DNA from: CAZVAR01 sp964625225
GTDB taxonomy: Bacteria; Pseudomonadota; Alphaproteobacteria; JAJUGE01
Direction of reading: 5' to 3'
Length of the DNA stretch: 16,079 nt
Assembly: GCA_964625225.1 (NCBI GenBank)
Contig: CAZVAR010000088.1
Location: 1 to 16,079, forward strand
In this document: positions 14,792 through 16,079 of the stretch, one piece after another
How the letters are laid out: every line of letters begins with the position of its first letter
How positions within the stretch are numbered: position 1 is the first letter of the stretch
The notes under the pieces: generated by a model
Told to the model about the DNA's origin: nothing
Databases searched by the model: none
The model's input: the letters and a program-made list of their open reading frames with translations, nothing else
Made by a program: the position numbers and the translations under genes

Positions 14792-15816
14792 GCGTAGTTC
14801 CCTCCCGCTGCGCCGACTTCGGCACGTTTCTTCTCGCCGACACCGGTCGGCGTTGCCGCGTCGGCATCGGTGTACAGGTGGCACTCCGCAAAGCCCCCCT
14901 CGACCGCGACCGGCCATGGTGCCACCCGGCTGCATTGCGGCATCGCCGCCGGGCAGCGCGGATGAAAGGTACATCCGGGCGGCGGATCGATCGGGTTCGG
15001 GAAATTGATCCCGAGCTGGGCGTCGGGCACGCCGAGGCCCGGCTCCGGCGTCAGCACGGAAGCGAGCAGCGCCTTGGTGTAAGGGTGCTTTGGGTCACGG
15101 AACAGGTGTTCGGTGTCCCTCTCCTCCACGATCCGGCCGAGATACATGACCGCCACCCGCGTCGCGATATGCTCCACGACCGCGAGATTGTGGCTGATCA
15201 GCACGTAGGTCAGGCCGAGCTCCTGCCGCAGATCCAGCAGCAGGTTCAGGATCTGCGACTGCACCGAGACGTCAAGCGCAGAGGTCGGCTCGTCGCAGAT
15301 CACGATCTCCGGCCGCATGATGAGGGCACGGGCGATCGCGACGCGCTGCCGCTGCCCGCCGGAGAGCTGGCTGGGGTAGCTGTTCAGGTAGCGTCGGGCG
15401 AGCCCGACCAGGTCCATCATCTGCTCGGTCTTGCGCCGCTGCTCGCTGCTGCTGCCGAGGCCGTGGACACGCAGCGGCAGGCTGATGATATCCCCGATCG
15501 ACTTGCGCGGATTGAGCGAGGAGTACGGGTCCTGGAAGATCGGCTGCAGCCGTCGTGCGCGCTCCAGGCGGCCCATCCCGTAGAGCGGCCGGCCGTCGAA
15601 GAGGATCTCGCCTGCGGTCGGCTCCAGCAGGCCGAGAAGCATCTTCGCCAGCGTGCTCTTGCCGCAGCCGGACTCGCCGACCAGCCCGACCACCTCGCCC
15701 TTATTCACCGAAAAAGTCACGCCGTTGACGGCGTGCAGGGTCTTCTTCGGCTGCATCATGCCGGCGCGGATGGTGAAGGTGCGGCGGACGTCGCGTGTCT
15801 CGAGAAGGGGCGTCAA
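14788..15816 (-). CDS. dppF: Dipeptide/oligopeptide ABC transporter ATP-binding protein, DppF/OppF type
   Basis: This 342-residue cytoplasmic ATPase powers a peptide-type importer. It shows Walker A GESGCGKST (47-55), Q-loop Gln95 in FQDPYSSLNP, signature LSGGQRQR (151-158), Walker B IVICDEP (Asp175, Glu176) and switch His209. The C-terminal oligopeptide-transporter domain follows (PPPGCTFHPRCP) with four cysteines at 282, 288, 295 and 312; I recall this spacing binding an iron-sulfur cluster in some members. The start is TTG at 15816, overlapping the stop of the previous gene (TTGA), with GGGAG eight bases upstream; an internal ATG at residue 20 is less likely because ETRDVRRTF is family-like. 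The gene ends overlapping the amidase start. The symbol reflects type, not a proven dipeptide substrate. Confidence 0.93.
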   Translation of the reverse strand: MTPLLETRDVRRTFTIRAGMMQPKKTLHAVNGVTFSVNKGEVVGLVGESGCGKSTLAKMLLGLLEPTAGEILFDGRPLYGMGRLERARRLQPIFQDPYSSLNPRKSIGDIISLPLRVHGLGSSSEQRRKTEQMMDLVGLARRYLNSYPSQLSGGQRQRVAIARALIMRPEIVICDEPTSALDVSVQSQILNLLLDLRQELGLTYVLISHNLAVVEHIATRVAVMYLGRIVEERDTEHLFRDPKHPYTKALLASVLTPEPGLGVPDAQLGINFPNPIDPPPGCTFHPRCPAAMPQCSRVAPWPVAVEGGFAECHLYTDADAATPTGVGEKKRAEVGAAGGNYA

Positions 15817-16079
15817 ACCGCGAGCTCCCGGTCGCTTTCGGCGCGGGATTCGGCCGGCGACATCACACAGCGATACGCCTGCTCCGATCCGAGGCGGCGC
15901 AGTTCGAGATCCTGTTCGCAGAGTCCGGGCCGCCGATGCGCGCAGCGATCCCGGAAGCTGCAGCCGTGCAGATCGCCGATGAGGCTCGGAACTATCCCGG
16001 GGATGGAGCCGAGATGCGTCCCGCGGGCGGTTCGGCCGGGCACCGGAATGCAGGCCATCAGGCCGCGGGTGTAGGGATG
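15813..16079 (-). CDS. dppD: C-terminal end of a DppD/OppD-type ABC transporter ATP-binding protein (partial)
   Basis: Only the last 88 residues are in the window; the gene enters from the right edge. The fragment begins HPYTRGLM and contains GSIPGIVPSLIGDLHGCSF, the PG-x-VPSL signature of the oligopeptide/dipeptide transporter C-terminal domain, then a four-cysteine pattern (CSFRDRC, LCEQD, YRCVMS) like that of the next ATPase. It would pair with the DppF-type protein as a heterodimer. Its TGA overlaps the next gene's TTG. The substrate-binding protein and permeases are expected further upstream, beyond the window. Confidence 0.9.
   Translation of the reverse strand, partial: HPYTRGLMACIPVPGRTARGTHLGSIPGIVPSLIGDLHGCSFRDRCAHRRPGLCEQDLELRRLGSEQAYRCVMSPAESRAESDRELAV

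Noticed and set aside
14704..16074. Plus-strand open frame (456 codons) opposite the ABC transporter genes
   Set aside because: It is a shadow of two unmistakable ATPase genes with Walker motifs on the minus strand.
1..16079. CRISPR arrays, insertion sequences, integrase or phage genes
   Set aside because: No regularly spaced repeats, terminal inverted repeats or transposase/integrase motifs were found on reading both strands.

Overview
The window is GC-rich chromosomal DNA that looks alphaproteobacterial. The gene families, the TTG and GTG starts with good Shine-Dalgarno sequences, and above all two exact matches to the alphaproteobacterial general-stress sigma factor (EcfG/RpoE2/SigT type) promoter GGAAC-N16/17-CGTT support this. 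I cannot name a genus. I see no insertion sequences, CRISPR arrays, rRNA or tRNA genes, or phage genes.

Region 1 (1-4784, minus strand) is a trehalose/alpha-glucan operon. An unusually long GlgE (maltose-1-phosphate maltosyltransferase) carries a complete extra alpha-amylase-type (GH13) domain at its N-terminus. It is followed by treS (trehalose synthase), which runs off the left edge. TreS makes maltose from trehalose, a maltokinase (expected beyond the edge or fused to TreS) would phosphorylate it, and GlgE would add maltose-1-phosphate to alpha-glucan. Region 2 (5003-6228, plus strand) is divergent. It encodes a 17-kDa-surface-antigen-type lipoprotein and an exported protein with two peptidoglycan-binding domains. 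Each side of the 418-base divergent gap has its own stress-type promoter pointing at its own operon, so storage/compatible-solute metabolism and envelope reinforcement are probably switched on together under stress.

Region 3 (6461-7360, plus strand) is a membrane PAP2 lipid phosphatase. It converges on Region 4 (7627-9054, minus strand), an NAD(P)-dependent aldehyde dehydrogenase of succinate-semialdehyde dehydrogenase type. Region 5 (9517-12743, minus strand) is a two-gene operon of tetratricopeptide proteins: a cytoplasmic TTC38-family protein, then an exported TPR protein rich in histidine motifs. The biochemical role of both is unknown to me. Region 6 (13337-16079, minus strand) is the end of a dipeptide/oligopeptide ABC transporter operon: the end of a DppD-type ATPase, a DppF-type ATPase and an amidase, each overlapping the next by a few bases.

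The non-coding gaps at 4785-5002, 9055-9516 and 12744-13336 hold no gene I can support, only regulatory sites and GC-rich hairpins. The most interesting items are the paired stress promoters, the amylase-GlgE fusion with a local GC dip, the 49-codon ORF that exactly bridges glgE and treS, and the histidine-rich TPR pair.
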